Shown: positions 1-8,625, counted from the first letter of the stretch. The stretch is DNA of 64,000 bases from Flavobacterium cucumis (GCF_900148835.1 NZ_FRYK01000001.1:1116001-1180000); one strand, 5' to 3'. A program made the numbers and translations. Notes: generated by a model from the letters alone, not told the origin.

Positions 1-1
1 T

Positions 2-343
2 GCTGATGCAAATTTTATTGTTCAAAAGCGTGAAGGGAAAGGGATTTGGGAAAACTTATATGAGTTTCCCGTTTTAGAAACAGAATTGCCGTTATCGGAA
101 ACCGAAATCATGGATCAAGTTTTGAAGATGCAATTTTTTAACGAAAAGCCAATTGATATTGTCTCGTTGCATAGCAAAAGTATTCTTCACAAACTATCCC
201 ATCAACAGTTGAACATTCGCTTTTTTGAGGTACAGTTCGCATCAAAATTGCCTGATTCAAAATCATTTACAGAAATTGAAAAACTCCCTTTTCCAATAGT
301 GATTCATAATTTTATTGTTGCAAATTATTATAATTCACTTTAA
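2..343 (+). CDS. mutY: A/G-specific adenine glycosylase MutY, C-terminal part (5' truncated by window edge)
   Basis: The frame is open from the first bases and ends at a TAA, so only the last 113 or so residues are present. The fragment reads ADANFIVQKREGKGIWENLY and has the Nudix-like fold of the MutY C-terminal domain, which recognises 8-oxoguanine opposite adenine. The catalytic helix-hairpin-helix and iron-sulphur parts lie outside the window. The following ssb and gldE genes match the mutY-ssb-gldE-gldD order familiar from flavobacteria, which supports the call. A TTG at 86 could be mistaken for a start, but the homology runs upstream of it. Confidence 0.85.
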   Translation, partial: ADANFIVQKREGKGIWENLYEFPVLETELPLSETEIMDQVLKMQFFNEKPIDIVSLHSKSILHKLSHQQLNIRFFEVQFASKLPDSKSFTEIEKLPFPIVIHNFIVANYYNSL

Positions 344-382
344 ATTACTATTTTTGATTAACCCTAATAAAATTTATAAGCC

Positions 383-784
383 ATGAACGGAACATTAAAC
401 AAGGTTATTTTAATAGGTCATCTAGGTGACGAAGTTAAAATGCATTACTTTGAAGGTGGTAATTGTATCGGACGTTTTCCTTTAGCTACGAACGAGGTGT
501 ACATTAATAAGACTACTGGAGAAAAAATTACTTCTACGGAATGGCATAATATAGTTGTTCGGAATAAAGCAGCCGAAATTTGTGAAAAATACCTTTCCAA
601 GGGTGATAAAATTTACATTGAAGGACGAATTAAATCTCGTCAATGGCAAGCAGAAGACGGTGCTACAAAATATACAACTGAGATTCAAGTAACAGAATTT
701 ACATTTTTAACCACTAAAAAAGAAACGGATTTATCTAAGTCTTCTTTGCCTAGTGGAAGCGCACCTGATGATTTTAATGTTTAA
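383..784 (+). CDS. ssb: Single-stranded DNA-binding protein
   Basis: This 133-residue protein has an OB fold in residues 1-110, starting MNGTLNKVILIGHLGDEV, with the conserved WHNIVVRNKAAE and KGDKIYIEGRI segments. It coats single-stranded DNA during replication, repair and recombination. The linker is very short, and the C-terminus reads SAPDDFNV rather than the usual DDxPF acidic tip that docks partner proteins. It follows mutY by 39 bases and is followed by gldE after 6 bases, so it is probably cotranscribed with the gliding genes. The ATG start gives the normal N-terminus of the family. Confidence 0.92.
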   Translation: MNGTLNKVILIGHLGDEVKMHYFEGGNCIGRFPLATNEVYINKTTGEKITSTEWHNIVVRNKAAEICEKYLSKGDKIYIEGRIKSRQWQAEDGATKYTTEIQVTEFTFLTTKKETDLSKSSLPSGSAPDDFNV

Positions 785-790
785 CTAAAT

Positions 791-2089
791 TTGTTTAATT
801 TGGATTCTGATCCCAGTTTTTTGCAATTTATCGATTTTGAATTGCTTATTAATTTTTTTGTTTTAGTTTCTTTATTAATTATTTCTGCGTTTATTTCAGG
901 TTCTGAAGTGGCTTTGTTTTCTTTATCTAAGAAGGATATAGATGATTTGCTTCAGGACAGCTACGATAAAGGGAATTTAATTTCCAAATTATTAGAAAAA
1001 CCCAAGAAATTGTTAGCTACTATTCTCGTAGCTAACAATTTTGTGAATATTACAATTGTTATTTTCTTTTCTTCTTTTAGTGGCAGATTTTTTAATGCTA
1101 TTACTTCACCTTTATTGCGGTTTGTTATTGAAGTAGTACTTGTTACTTTCTTAATATTGTTGTTTGGAGAAGTATTGCCAAAGATCTACGCTAATAGAAA
1201 TAACGTATTGTTTGCAAAAAAAGTTGCAGTACCACTTTCTGTAATAACTAAAATTTTGTCTCCTATAAGTGTTCCAATGCGTAATATTATCTTGTTTGTT
1301 GAAAAACAATTGAGTATTCAAAAAAGTAATTTTTCAGTAGATCAGCTTTCACAAGCTTTAGAGCTAACGCAACAGTCGGAGACAACTGTAGAGGAACACA
1401 AGATTTTGGAAGGGATTGTTACTTTTGGTAACACAGATGTTAAACAAGTTATGAGTCCAAGAATCGATGTTTTTTCATTAAAGATTGATGAATCTTTTGC
1501 CGAGATCATGCCGAAAATTATTGAAAAAGGATATTCTAGGGTTCCAATTTGTAGAGAAAATATTGATCAAATAGAAGGTGTTTTGTTTATAAAAGATTTG
1601 ATACCCCATATAGATGAAACAGATTTTGATTGGAAGACACTGATTCGTGAACCTTTTTTTGTCCCTGAGAATAAAAAATTGGACAATTTGTTAAAAGATT
1701 TTCAAACCATGAAAAACCATTTGGCCATAGTTGTAGATGAGTATGGTGGTACCTCGGGGATAGTTTCCTTGGAAGATGTTTTAGAGGAAATTGTTGGTGA
1801 TATAAGTGATGAGTTTGATGATGACGAAATTTTATATGTTAAATATGATGAAAAGAACTTCTTATTTGAAGGTAAAACTAGTTTAAAAGATTTTTATAGA
1901 GTTGTAAATATAGATGATCAAGATTTTGAAGAGGCTAAAGGTGAAGCTGAGACCTTAGCTGGTTTTATATTAGAGATTTCTGGAAATTTTCCAAAGATTA
2001 AACAGACGATTTTATTTAAAGATATTACTTTTACCGTTGAAAATGTTGATAAAAGAAGAATAAAACAGATTAAAGTAACTTTGCAATAA
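791..2089 (+). CDS. gldE: Gliding motility-associated membrane protein GldE (CorC/HlyC family)
   Basis: This 432-residue protein has an N-terminal DUF21 membrane region with about four hydrophobic segments (residues 15-165), a pair of CBS domains (about 205-335) containing the VVDEYGGTSGIVSLEDVLEE signature, and a C-terminal CorC/HlyC domain. It begins with a TTG codon 6 bases after ssb, and no better start exists upstream. The family includes Mg/Co efflux proteins. GldE is named for its place next to gldD in Flavobacterium johnsoniae, and its own biochemical role is unclear. The next gene, gldD, starts 4 bases after the stop, so the two are surely cotranscribed. A paralogue lies at 43691-44956. 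Confidence 0.9.
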   Translation: MFNLDSDPSFLQFIDFELLINFFVLVSLLIISAFISGSEVALFSLSKKDIDDLLQDSYDKGNLISKLLEKPKKLLATILVANNFVNITIVIFFSSFSGRFFNAITSPLLRFVIEVVLVTFLILLFGEVLPKIYANRNNVLFAKKVAVPLSVITKILSPISVPMRNIILFVEKQLSIQKSNFSVDQLSQALELTQQSETTVEEHKILEGIVTFGNTDVKQVMSPRIDVFSLKIDESFAEIMPKIIEKGYSRVPICRENIDQIEGVLFIKDLIPHIDETDFDWKTLIREPFFVPENKKLDNLLKDFQTMKNHLAIVVDEYGGTSGIVSLEDVLEEIVGDISDEFDDDEILYVKYDEKNFLFEGKTSLKDFYRVVNIDDQDFEEAKGEAETLAGFILEISGNFPKIKQTILFKDITFTVENVDKRRIKQIKVTLQ

Positions 2090-2093
2090 TTGT

Positions 2094-2651
2094 ATGAAAG
2101 ATTTTATATATAAGTTAAGTTTATTGGTTTTGGCGTTAGCCTTTGCTGCCTGTAAAGAAGAGGTTGTGCCTAAGCCTAGTAGTTTTTTACGATTAGAATA
2201 TCCTGCTCCTCAATATGTAAATTATGATGCGGATTGTTCGATCCGATTTAAAACCAATAACTTAAGTGTGGTTAAAGAAAATGATTGTTCTTTTGAAATC
2301 AATTATCCTAGAATGAAAGCCACAATTTATTTAACTCATAAACCAGTTGTAAATAATATTGATAATCTTCTGCGTGATGCGCAAAAGCTTACCTACGAAC
2401 ATGTTATCAAAGCGGACGATATTTTAGAACAGCCTTTCATAAACAAAAAAAAGAGGGTCTACGGAATGTTTTATGAGGTAGGTGGAAATGCAGCTACCAA
2501 CGCTCAGTTTTATTTGACAGATAGTACAAAAAATTTTCTTACAGGAAGTGTTTATTTTTACGCAAAACCTAATTTTGATTCTATTTTGCCTGCAGCTGAA
2601 TATTTGAAAGAAGATATGCGAAGAATTATGGAAACATTAGAGTGGAAATAA
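2094..2651 (+). CDS. gldD: Gliding motility lipoprotein GldD
   Basis: This 185-residue protein begins with a lipoprotein signal peptide ending in a lipobox around LALAFAAC, with Cys20 as the predicted lipidated residue. The mature part starts KEEVVPKPSSFLRLEYP, typical of GldD. In F. johnsoniae gldD is needed for gliding. It is the last gene of the mutY-ssb-gldE-gldD run. It ends facing the convergent metal-binding lipoprotein gene, and the gap between them holds an element with inverted ends. Confidence 0.92.
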   Translation: MKDFIYKLSLLVLALAFAACKEEVVPKPSSFLRLEYPAPQYVNYDADCSIRFKTNNLSVVKENDCSFEINYPRMKATIYLTHKPVVNNIDNLLRDAQKLTYEHVIKADDILEQPFINKKKRVYGMFYEVGGNAATNAQFYLTDSTKNFLTGSVYFYAKPNFDSILPAAEYLKEDMRRIMETLEWK

Positions 2652-2664
2652 ACCAAAACAACAT

Positions 2665-2759
2665 TGTCACTCTGAACCTGCTTTAGCTTCTAAAATTTAA
2701 AAGAGAAACACTTCTTAAATTTTGAAGTTACAAGGAAGATAAACAAGTTCAGAATGACA
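2665..2759. repeat. Small element with inverted ends TGTCAyTCTGAACyTG, copy 1
   Basis: The left end (2665-2680, TGTCACTCTGAACCTG) is matched at 14 of 16 positions by the reverse complement of the right end (2744-2759). Inside, CTTCTAAAATTTAA and TTAAATTTTGAAG form a second arm pair. The whole lies between two convergent genes. A related copy is at 36579-36646. It could be a MITE-like remnant or a palindromic repeat used as a bidirectional terminator. Confidence 0.65.
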
Positions 2760-2766
2760 TATGAAA

Positions 2767-3135
2767 TTACATTTTCTTTGAGTCTGTTACTTTGTAAGAA
2801 TCGCCACCAGCAACCGCTTCAATAGTTTTAGTTAAGGATTCAAGTGATTGCTTTTCAGAATCAAATTTTACAGTTGCAATTTTAGTTTCAAAATCAACTA
2901 CAGCTTGTCCAACACCTGCTTGAGAAGCTAGTTTATTTTCGATAGTTTTTGCACACCCCATTGCGCAAGTCATTCCATCAATTGTGAAACTTGCTGTTTG
3001 CATTTTAGCTAAATCAGCCTCTGAAACGATTTCTTTTTTCGTTTCTTCTACTGCCAATTCTGTCGCTTCTTTTTTACAGCTTGATAAAGCAATGATCATT
3101 AAAAACGATAATCCAATATTCTTTAAGTTTTTCAT
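2767..3135 (-). CDS. Lipoprotein with a heavy-metal-associated (HMA) domain
   Basis: The 122-residue product has a signal peptide ending in a lipobox (IALSSC, Cys20), a short acidic/lysine linker, and one HMA domain from about residue 49 to 118. The metal site reads GMTCAMGCAKTIE, a CxxxC spacing instead of the usual CxxC. Such domains bind Cu(I) or similar soft metals and hand them to transporters. Being a lipoprotein, it should act in the periplasm or at a membrane face. No metal transporter or regulator is adjacent, so the metal and partner are unknown. Confidence 0.8.
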   Translation of the reverse strand: MKNLKNIGLSFLMIIALSSCKKEATELAVEETKKEIVSEADLAKMQTASFTIDGMTCAMGCAKTIENKLASQAGVGQAVVDFETKIATVKFDSEKQSLESLTKTIEAVAGGDSYKVTDSKKM

Positions 3136-3245
3136 AGGAGTAAATGTTAAATTATTAGCCTCTAAATAAAGACATTACAAAATTACAAAAAATCATAGTG
3201 CTATTTTCAAAATAAAGCTTGAATTTTGACGGATAAATTAGTGTC

Positions 3246-4115
3246 ATGGAAAATAATTCTACAAAATGGTATTTATTAGGTTTTCTAGGTTGTGTTTGGG
3301 GTAGTTCATTTATCTTAATGCAATTGGGTTTGAAAGGTGTTAACTCAATTCAATTGGGAAGTTTAAGAATACTTTTTGCTGCTATTTTTTTAATTGTTGT
3401 TGGCTTTAAGCATGTTTCTAAAATACCTTCTTATAAGTGGAAGTATATTGCTTTGACTGCATTGTGTGGTACCTTTGTTCCTGCTTTTTTGTTTGCATTT
3501 GCACTTTCTAAGATTGATGGTTCCATAAGTTCAATTTTAAATTCGTTAACGCCATTGAATACTTTATTGGTAGGATTGCTTTTTTTTGGAATGAGTGTGC
3601 AAAGAAGCCAAGTTTTTGGAGTAATCATAGGTTTTGTTGGCTGTGCTTTGTTGGTTTTGTTTGGTGATGGAGAAAACACAACAGAAAATTATTATTACGC
3701 TTTTTTAATTGTAATCGCTTCGCTTTTTTATGGTATTAATGTTAACCTAATCAAGAAGTACCTATCAGATTTAAAGCCTTTAACAATAAGTACTGGGAAT
3801 TTTTTAATTATGTTTTTTCCTGCTTTATTGGTTTTGTATTTCACGGGTTTTTTTGATATTGTTCACGAAACGAAAGTACAAACTTCATTAGGTTTTATTG
3901 CCATTTTGGGTGTTGTTGGTACTGGATTTTCGAATATTTTGTTCTTTAAACTAATCCAACTTTCTTCTCCGGTTTTTGCTTCTTCGGTAACTTATATTAT
4001 TCCAGTTGTGGCTTTTGTTTTAGGCTATCTCTTTATGAATGAAACACTTTCAGTTGTTCAATTGTTTGGTGCTTTAATTGTATTGATTGGAGTATATTTT
4101 TCGAGTAAGAAATAA
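3246..4115 (+). CDS. EamA/DMT-family permease
   Basis: The 289-residue protein is almost wholly hydrophobic, with about ten predicted membrane helices arranged as two EamA repeats (residues 5-140 and 150-288). The opening WGSSFILMQLGLKGV is typical of DMT transporters. These proteins export metabolites or amino acids, and the substrate cannot be read from sequence. It is divergent from the HMA lipoprotein gene and followed immediately by an intrinsic terminator. Confidence 0.85.
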   Translation: MENNSTKWYLLGFLGCVWGSSFILMQLGLKGVNSIQLGSLRILFAAIFLIVVGFKHVSKIPSYKWKYIALTALCGTFVPAFLFAFALSKIDGSISSILNSLTPLNTLLVGLLFFGMSVQRSQVFGVIIGFVGCALLVLFGDGENTTENYYYAFLIVIASLFYGINVNLIKKYLSDLKPLTISTGNFLIMFFPALLVLYFTGFFDIVHETKVQTSLGFIAILGVVGTGFSNILFFKLIQLSSPVFASSVTYIIPVVAFVLGYLFMNETLSVVQLFGALIVLIGVYFSSKK

Positions 4116-4142
4116 AAAAAACGCTCATTGAGCGTTTTTTTT
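4114..4142. terminator. Intrinsic terminator, bidirectional
   Basis: CGCTC-ATT-GAGCG is flanked by a run of A on the left and T on the right. It sits between the convergent EamA gene and the M16 peptidase operon and could serve both strands. Confidence 0.85.
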
Positions 4143-4158
4143 ATTTTTTGCGTTCTGA

Positions 4159-6210
4159 TTATTGAAAATCAGCATCTGTAACTCCTTCGTTAATTTTAAC
4201 TTCTGAAGTTATTAACTCGATTTCCATTCCAACATTCATAATAGTCTTGTAAGGAAATTTCAAGCCTTTTACATCTTTATAATCTTGGAAATATACCGTT
4301 TGTGTCATTTTTTGACCACGTTGTTCAAGTTCTTTTGCTTCTGCAACTTTGAATCCTGATTTTACATCATAGTAATATGTAGCTTTGCCTTTCTTGATCA
4401 CATAAGCATCATTTCCATTGATATTTTCAATTCCAGTTAATGTAGCTGCTGCGTTGTTAAGCATTGTCAATTCTACAAATGTAGCGGCTTCTGCTTGCAT
4501 ATCTTTTAATTCTTGGTCTTTGTAATCAACTCTTTGACCTTGCTGTATTGCGTAAGCTACTTTTTCATTCACTACTTGTTTAAGGTATGTCATTCCCATT
4601 GCTTTGGTTTCAACGCTAAGCTTTTTAGGTGCTGATTTTGTTATTATTTCTAAAGGAGTTCCTTGAACGGTTCCAGAAGAAAAGATAGCTAAAGTTTTTA
4701 CACCATTCACTGCTTTTTCGCCTCCAATTGCATTGATGTAATTGTTTAAAACGGTTTGGGTTGTTACACCGGCAGGAATTGGTTTTTTAACTTCAGGCTT
4801 TTCTGTAGGGTTACCGTATTTGTCAAAATAAAAAATCGGTAATTTTTCTCTTTTACTCATCGCTTCCAATCCGGGTAAAACATCACCTGCTTTTCCTACG
4901 ATAACCACTCTTGTTTTGTCAGATAAGAAATATTTGTTCGCTGCATTTTTTATGTCTTCTGCAGTAACAGCGTTGATATTTTTAATGTAGTTTTCGTAAA
5001 AATCTTCTGGTAAACCTTGTGTTTCTTTGTTTAAAGCATAACCAGCAATAGTGGATGGTTTTTCAATTTGCATTACGAAGTTACCTACGTATTTTGCTTT
5101 AGCATTTTTTAAATCCTCTTCTGATACAAGTTCTGTTCTAATGCGTTTTAGTTCATTAAAAAACTCAACAACGGCACTGTCAGTTACTGTATTTCTTACA
5201 GAAGCACTTGAACGGAATTTATTTATGTATTTTCCAGCTCCGATTGAAGAGTAAGCCCCATATGTCCAACCGTGTTTTTCACGAAGATTTAGGAACAATC
5301 TTCCTTCACCACCACCACCTAAGATTTGGTTAGCTAACAATACAGAAAAATATTCTTTATCTGTCATTTTTAAATTAGATAAATTTACTAGGGCGATTTC
5401 AGATTGTACCGCATTTGGTGCATCAATAAAGTTGATTTGACTGTATTGAACATCTTTAGGCTCGCTATAAGACAATTGAGGAGCGGTTGCCTTTTTCCAG
5501 CTGCCAAAAAGTTTTTCTACTTCCTTTTTAACTTCTTTAAAATTTACATCTCCTACAATTACTAAGTAAGCATTTGCTGGTACAAAGTAAGTATTGTAGT
5601 TTAGAATTACATCTTCAAAGGTTACATTTTTTAAAGTTTCTTCGCTTGTGAATTCCCCTTTGTAGTGTTCCTTTCCATAAGTTAATACGTTTTCTACTCT
5701 ACGAGCAATAGCAGAAACACTTTTCTCATCAGCTTTTAAACCTTCAATTATTTTTTCTTTTTCTTTGTCAAATTCGGCTTTGTCAAATAATGGATTCAAT
5801 GCGCCATCCGCCATTAATTCTAAGATTCTTTTTGAGTATCTAGAAAGGCCATTCGCAAAAGCACCTGAGGAATAGAAATTAATATCGGCTCCTAAGAAAT
5901 CGATTTCTTCATTAAATGCATTTTTATTGATGGTTTGAGTTCCATTTCCTAGCATACCGCTTAAAATATCTGAAACTCCTTTTTTATTTCCTTCTGCGTA
6001 GGGTGGATTGTCTAATGAAAGATTAAAAGAAACTCTTGGTAATTTGTGATTTTCTACAACCAAAACTTTTAAGCCATTTTTTAATACAAAGCTTTGAGGT
6101 TTGTTAATATTGATAGTTGGAGCAGGTCCTGGTTTAGGTTGTGATCTATCTTGTGCTTGCATAGTTATTGTTAAAAATAAACTGGCTGCTATGTATATAA
6201 ATTTTTTCAT
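4159..6210 (-). CDS. M16 family peptidase-like subunit lacking the zinc motif
   Basis: This is a 683-residue secreted protein with signal peptide MKKFIYIAASLFLTITMQAQ. I place the start at the ATG at 6210, because the longer frame from 6255 adds 15 non-signal residues that overlap the upstream gene. Two M16 lobes occupy about residues 40-460. The HxxEH zinc site expected near residue 75 is absent (GNKKGVSDILSGMLGNGTQ there), while the RLFLNLREKHGWTYGAYSS segment of the second lobe is present. The last 190 or so residues look like a LolA/LppX-type lipid-binding fold. It should pair with the active subunit encoded 13 bases upstream, as in other two-chain M16 enzymes. Confidence 0.85.
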   Translation of the reverse strand: MKKFIYIAASLFLTITMQAQDRSQPKPGPAPTININKPQSFVLKNGLKVLVVENHKLPRVSFNLSLDNPPYAEGNKKGVSDILSGMLGNGTQTINKNAFNEEIDFLGADINFYSSGAFANGLSRYSKRILELMADGALNPLFDKAEFDKEKEKIIEGLKADEKSVSAIARRVENVLTYGKEHYKGEFTSEETLKNVTFEDVILNYNTYFVPANAYLVIVGDVNFKEVKKEVEKLFGSWKKATAPQLSYSEPKDVQYSQINFIDAPNAVQSEIALVNLSNLKMTDKEYFSVLLANQILGGGGEGRLFLNLREKHGWTYGAYSSIGAGKYINKFRSSASVRNTVTDSAVVEFFNELKRIRTELVSEEDLKNAKAKYVGNFVMQIEKPSTIAGYALNKETQGLPEDFYENYIKNINAVTAEDIKNAANKYFLSDKTRVVIVGKAGDVLPGLEAMSKREKLPIFYFDKYGNPTEKPEVKKPIPAGVTTQTVLNNYINAIGGEKAVNGVKTLAIFSSGTVQGTPLEIITKSAPKKLSVETKAMGMTYLKQVVNEKVAYAIQQGQRVDYKDQELKDMQAEAATFVELTMLNNAAATLTGIENINGNDAYVIKKGKATYYYDVKSGFKVAEAKELEQRGQKMTQTVYFQDYKDVKGLKFPYKTIMNVGMEIELITSEVKINEGVTDADFQ

Positions 6211-6223
6211 ATGTTTTTCAATC

Positions 6224-7549
6224 TTAGTTTTGAGCTTTATCTTTAGCAGGAACATAATCTAAAATTAATCTTTGGTTAGAACCTAGATATTTTTTAGCTA
6301 CTTCTCTAATTTCTTCTCTCGTAATTGAACGGTAAATATCGATTTCGGTATTAATTAAATTAATATCTCCATACAACATGTAATACGTTGCTAGGTTATC
6401 AGCAATTCCTTCTACTGAAGCATTCTTGCTAACATAATTACTTTCAAATTTATTTTGAAGTTTTTGAAAATCTTTCTCTGAAATTAACTCGTTCTGAATT
6501 TTAACGATTTCTTCATCAATTTCTTTCAAGATAGCTTCTGTAGTGTTTTCTCCCATTGGTATACCATAGATTAAATACATTCCATAATCTTCTTGAGTGT
6601 AATTGAAAGCTCCAATTTGTAATGCCATTTTTTTCTCATCTACAATCTTTTTGAATAATTTCGAACTTTTACCATCAGAAAGGTACGTTGAAATCATATC
6701 TAAAACTCGAGCGTCACGAGACTTCATAGAAGGAGTTCTGTAAGAAGCTACTAACATTGGGAGTTGAATGTTTGGATCTTGCCAAGTAGCTTTAAATTCT
6801 TTTGTAATTGGAGCTTCTTCATATTGCTGACGAGTTACAGGTGCTCCTTTTGGAATTGGGCTAAAATATTTTTTTACCCACTCTTTAGCTTGTGCTTTAT
6901 CAAATTGACCTGCTATGACTAAAACAGCATTGTTAGGAACGTAGAATTTTTTGTTAAAAGCAAGAAATTCTTCAAGTGTTGCAGCGTCTAAATGTTCCAT
7001 TTCACCTATGGTTGTCCAGCGATATGGGTGTACTTTAAACATGTTTTCTTTAACTGCCTTGATCAAGTTTCCATAAGGTTGGTTGTCAACACGAAGTCTT
7101 TTTTCTTCTTTAACTACTTCGTTTTGTGTGTCAACTCCTTTTTGATCAATTACTGGATGCATCAATCTTTCAGATTCCATCCAAATAGCCAATTCTAAGT
7201 TGTTTGAAGGGAAAACTTCATAATAATACGTTCTGTCATCAGTAGTGTTTGCATTATTGTTTCCTCCGTTTGCGGTAACTAATTTAAACCATTCCCCTTT
7301 ACCGATGTTTTTTGTTCCTTCAAATAAAAGGTGTTCAAAAAAATGTGCAAAACCAGTACGGTTCGGTTGTTCGTCTTTTGCCCCCACATGATACATTACC
7401 GAAGTAATTACCACTGGTGCTGAATTATCTTGATGAAGTACAACATGCAATCCGTTGTCTAAATCAAATTCCTCGAATGTTACTTTTTGAGCAGAAGCAG
7501 TTCCGCCAAGCATTAGTGCAGTACCCAAAGCCATTAAAGATTTTTTCAT
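6224..7549 (-). CDS. M16 family zinc peptidase, active subunit
   Basis: The 441-residue protein has signal peptide MKKSLMALGTALMLGGTASA and two M16 lobes. The inverted zinc motif HFFEH is present near residue 66, with a downstream acidic cluster NEVVKEEKRL that supplies the third zinc ligand. It is a periplasmic or outer-membrane metalloprotease of the insulinase/pitrilysin type, probably degrading peptides. It is the first gene of a two-gene operon with the zinc-less subunit 13 bases downstream. The length fits a single M16 half-barrel that needs a partner to close. Confidence 0.9.
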   Translation of the reverse strand: MKKSLMALGTALMLGGTASAQKVTFEEFDLDNGLHVVLHQDNSAPVVITSVMYHVGAKDEQPNRTGFAHFFEHLLFEGTKNIGKGEWFKLVTANGGNNNANTTDDRTYYYEVFPSNNLELAIWMESERLMHPVIDQKGVDTQNEVVKEEKRLRVDNQPYGNLIKAVKENMFKVHPYRWTTIGEMEHLDAATLEEFLAFNKKFYVPNNAVLVIAGQFDKAQAKEWVKKYFSPIPKGAPVTRQQYEEAPITKEFKATWQDPNIQLPMLVASYRTPSMKSRDARVLDMISTYLSDGKSSKLFKKIVDEKKMALQIGAFNYTQEDYGMYLIYGIPMGENTTEAILKEIDEEIVKIQNELISEKDFQKLQNKFESNYVSKNASVEGIADNLATYYMLYGDINLINTEIDIYRSITREEIREVAKKYLGSNQRLILDYVPAKDKAQN

Positions 7550-7665
7550 ACGTTATTAATTTGTTTAATATTCAAATTTGACGCGATTTGGATGTTTTTG
7601 TTACAGATTGATTTGAATTTCTTTTGCAATCTTATGGTTTGATTATATAATTGTTGTAAATTTAG

Positions 7666-7696
7666 TTGTTTGGTTTAGAAATTATTGTATATTTGC
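7666..7696 (+). promoter_or_regulatory. Bacteroidota-type promoter of rplU-rpmA
   Basis: TTG at 7666-7668 is followed after 19 bases by TATATTTG at 7688-7695, an exact fit to the -33/-7 consensus of Bacteroidota primary sigma factor. Transcription should start about 25 bases upstream of the rplU ATG. Confidence 0.8.
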
Positions 7697-7727
7697 AACC
7701 TTAAAATTTTTAACTAAAATCATTGTT

Positions 7728-8144
7728 ATGTACGCAATCGTAGAGATAGCAGGGCAACAATTCAAAGTAAGCAAAGACCAAAAGGTTTATGTTCACCGTT
7801 TAGCTTCAGAAGAAGGAACTAAAGTTTCTTTTGATAAAGTTCTTTTATTAGATGAAAACGGAACTGTAACTTTAGGCGCCCCAGCTGTAGAAGGTGCTTC
7901 AGTAGAAGCCAAAGTGTTACAACACTTAAAAGGTGATAAAGTAATCGTTTTCAAAAAGAAAAGAAGAAAAGGTTACAAAAAGAAAAACGGTCACAGACAA
8001 TCATTCACTCAAATTTTAATTGAAGGAATTGTTGCTGGTGGAGCTAAGAAAAAGGCTGCTAAGAAAGAAGTTGAAGTAACTGAAACTGCTGAAGAAGTTA
8101 AGCCAAAAGCAAAAGCTACAAAAAAACCAAAAACGGAAGAATAA
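7728..8144 (+). CDS. rplU: 50S ribosomal protein L21
   Basis: The first 103 residues are a normal L21, from [20 protein letters not shown] to the basic [17 protein letters not shown] segment that contacts 23S rRNA. A further 35 or so residues form a low-complexity tail of Ala, Lys, Glu, Val and Pro (138 residues in all against about 103 in E. coli). Such tails are frequent in this phylum. It is cotranscribed with rpmA, 18 bases downstream. Confidence 0.97.
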   Translation: MYAIVEIAGQQFKVSKDQKVYVHRLASEEGTKVSFDKVLLLDENGTVTLGAPAVEGASVEAKVLQHLKGDKVIVFKKKRRKGYKKKNGHRQSFTQILIEGIVAGGAKKKAAKKEVEVTETAEEVKPKAKATKKPKTEE

Positions 8145-8162
8145 CATTTAAAATATAACATC

Positions 8163-8423
8163 ATGGCTCACAAGAAAGGTGTCGGTAGTTCGAAGAATGG
8201 TAGAGAATCAGAATCGAAACGTTTAGGCGTTAAGATTTATGGTGGTCAAGCTGCTATTGCTGGTAACATCATTGTTAGACAAAGAGGTTCAAAGCACAAC
8301 CCAGGTGAAAATGTTTACATGGGTAAAGATCATACTTTACATGCTAAAGTTGATGGAGTTGTAAAATTCCAGAAAAAAGGGGAAAACAAATCGTATGTGT
8401 CTGTTATTCCTTTTGAAGCTTAA
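8163..8423 (+). CDS. rpmA: 50S ribosomal protein L27
   Basis: The 86-residue protein begins [20 protein letters not shown], the standard Gram-negative type L27 N-terminus that reaches the peptidyl transferase centre. No cleavable Firmicutes-type extension is present. It follows rplU and is closed by a strong terminator at 8444-8471. Confidence 0.98.
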   Translation: MAHKKGVGSSKNGRESESKRLGVKIYGGQAAIAGNIIVRQRGSKHNPGENVYMGKDHTLHAKVDGVVKFQKKGENKSYVSVIPFEA

Positions 8424-8443
8424 TAATCTTTTTTAGATAATAT

Positions 8444-8471
8444 AAAACCTCTCTACTGGAGAGGTTTTTTT
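8444..8471 (+). terminator. Intrinsic terminator of rplU-rpmA
   Basis: CCTCTC-TACTG-GAGAGG is flanked by AAAA and a run of seven T, 20 bases after the rpmA stop. Confidence 0.9.
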
Positions 8472-8493
8472 ATTAAAAATAAATTGGTTTGTG

Positions 8494-8525
8494 TTTGCAT
8501 ATTTAAAGCAATTCCTTATATTTGC
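8494..8525 (+). promoter_or_regulatory. Promoter of tRNA-Leu
   Basis: TTTG at 8494-8497, 19 bases, then TATATTTGC at 8517-8525. The bases after it, ACCCACAAT, closely match the stretch downstream of the tRNA-Phe promoter at 49208. Confidence 0.75.
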
Positions 8526-8543
8526 ACCCACAATTAAGCATAC

Positions 8544-8625
8544 GCGGGTATGGTGAAATTGGTAGACACGCCAGACTTAGGATCTGGTGCCGCAAGGTGT
8601 GAAGGTTCGAGTCCTTTTACCCGCA
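8544..8625 (+). tRNA. tRNA-Leu (anticodon UAG)
   Basis: The 82-base class II tRNA has acceptor arms GCGGGTA and TACCCGC, with discriminator A at 8625. The D-arm region contains GGTAGACACG. The anticodon stem is CCAGA/TCTGG around loop CTTAGGA, giving anticodon TAG, and there is a short variable arm and a GGTTCGAGTCC T-arm. CCA is not encoded (CT follows). Confidence 0.96.

Noticed and set aside
6211..6255. Longer start for the zinc-less M16 gene
   Set aside because: It would place 15 charged residues before a clear signal peptide and overlap the upstream gene.
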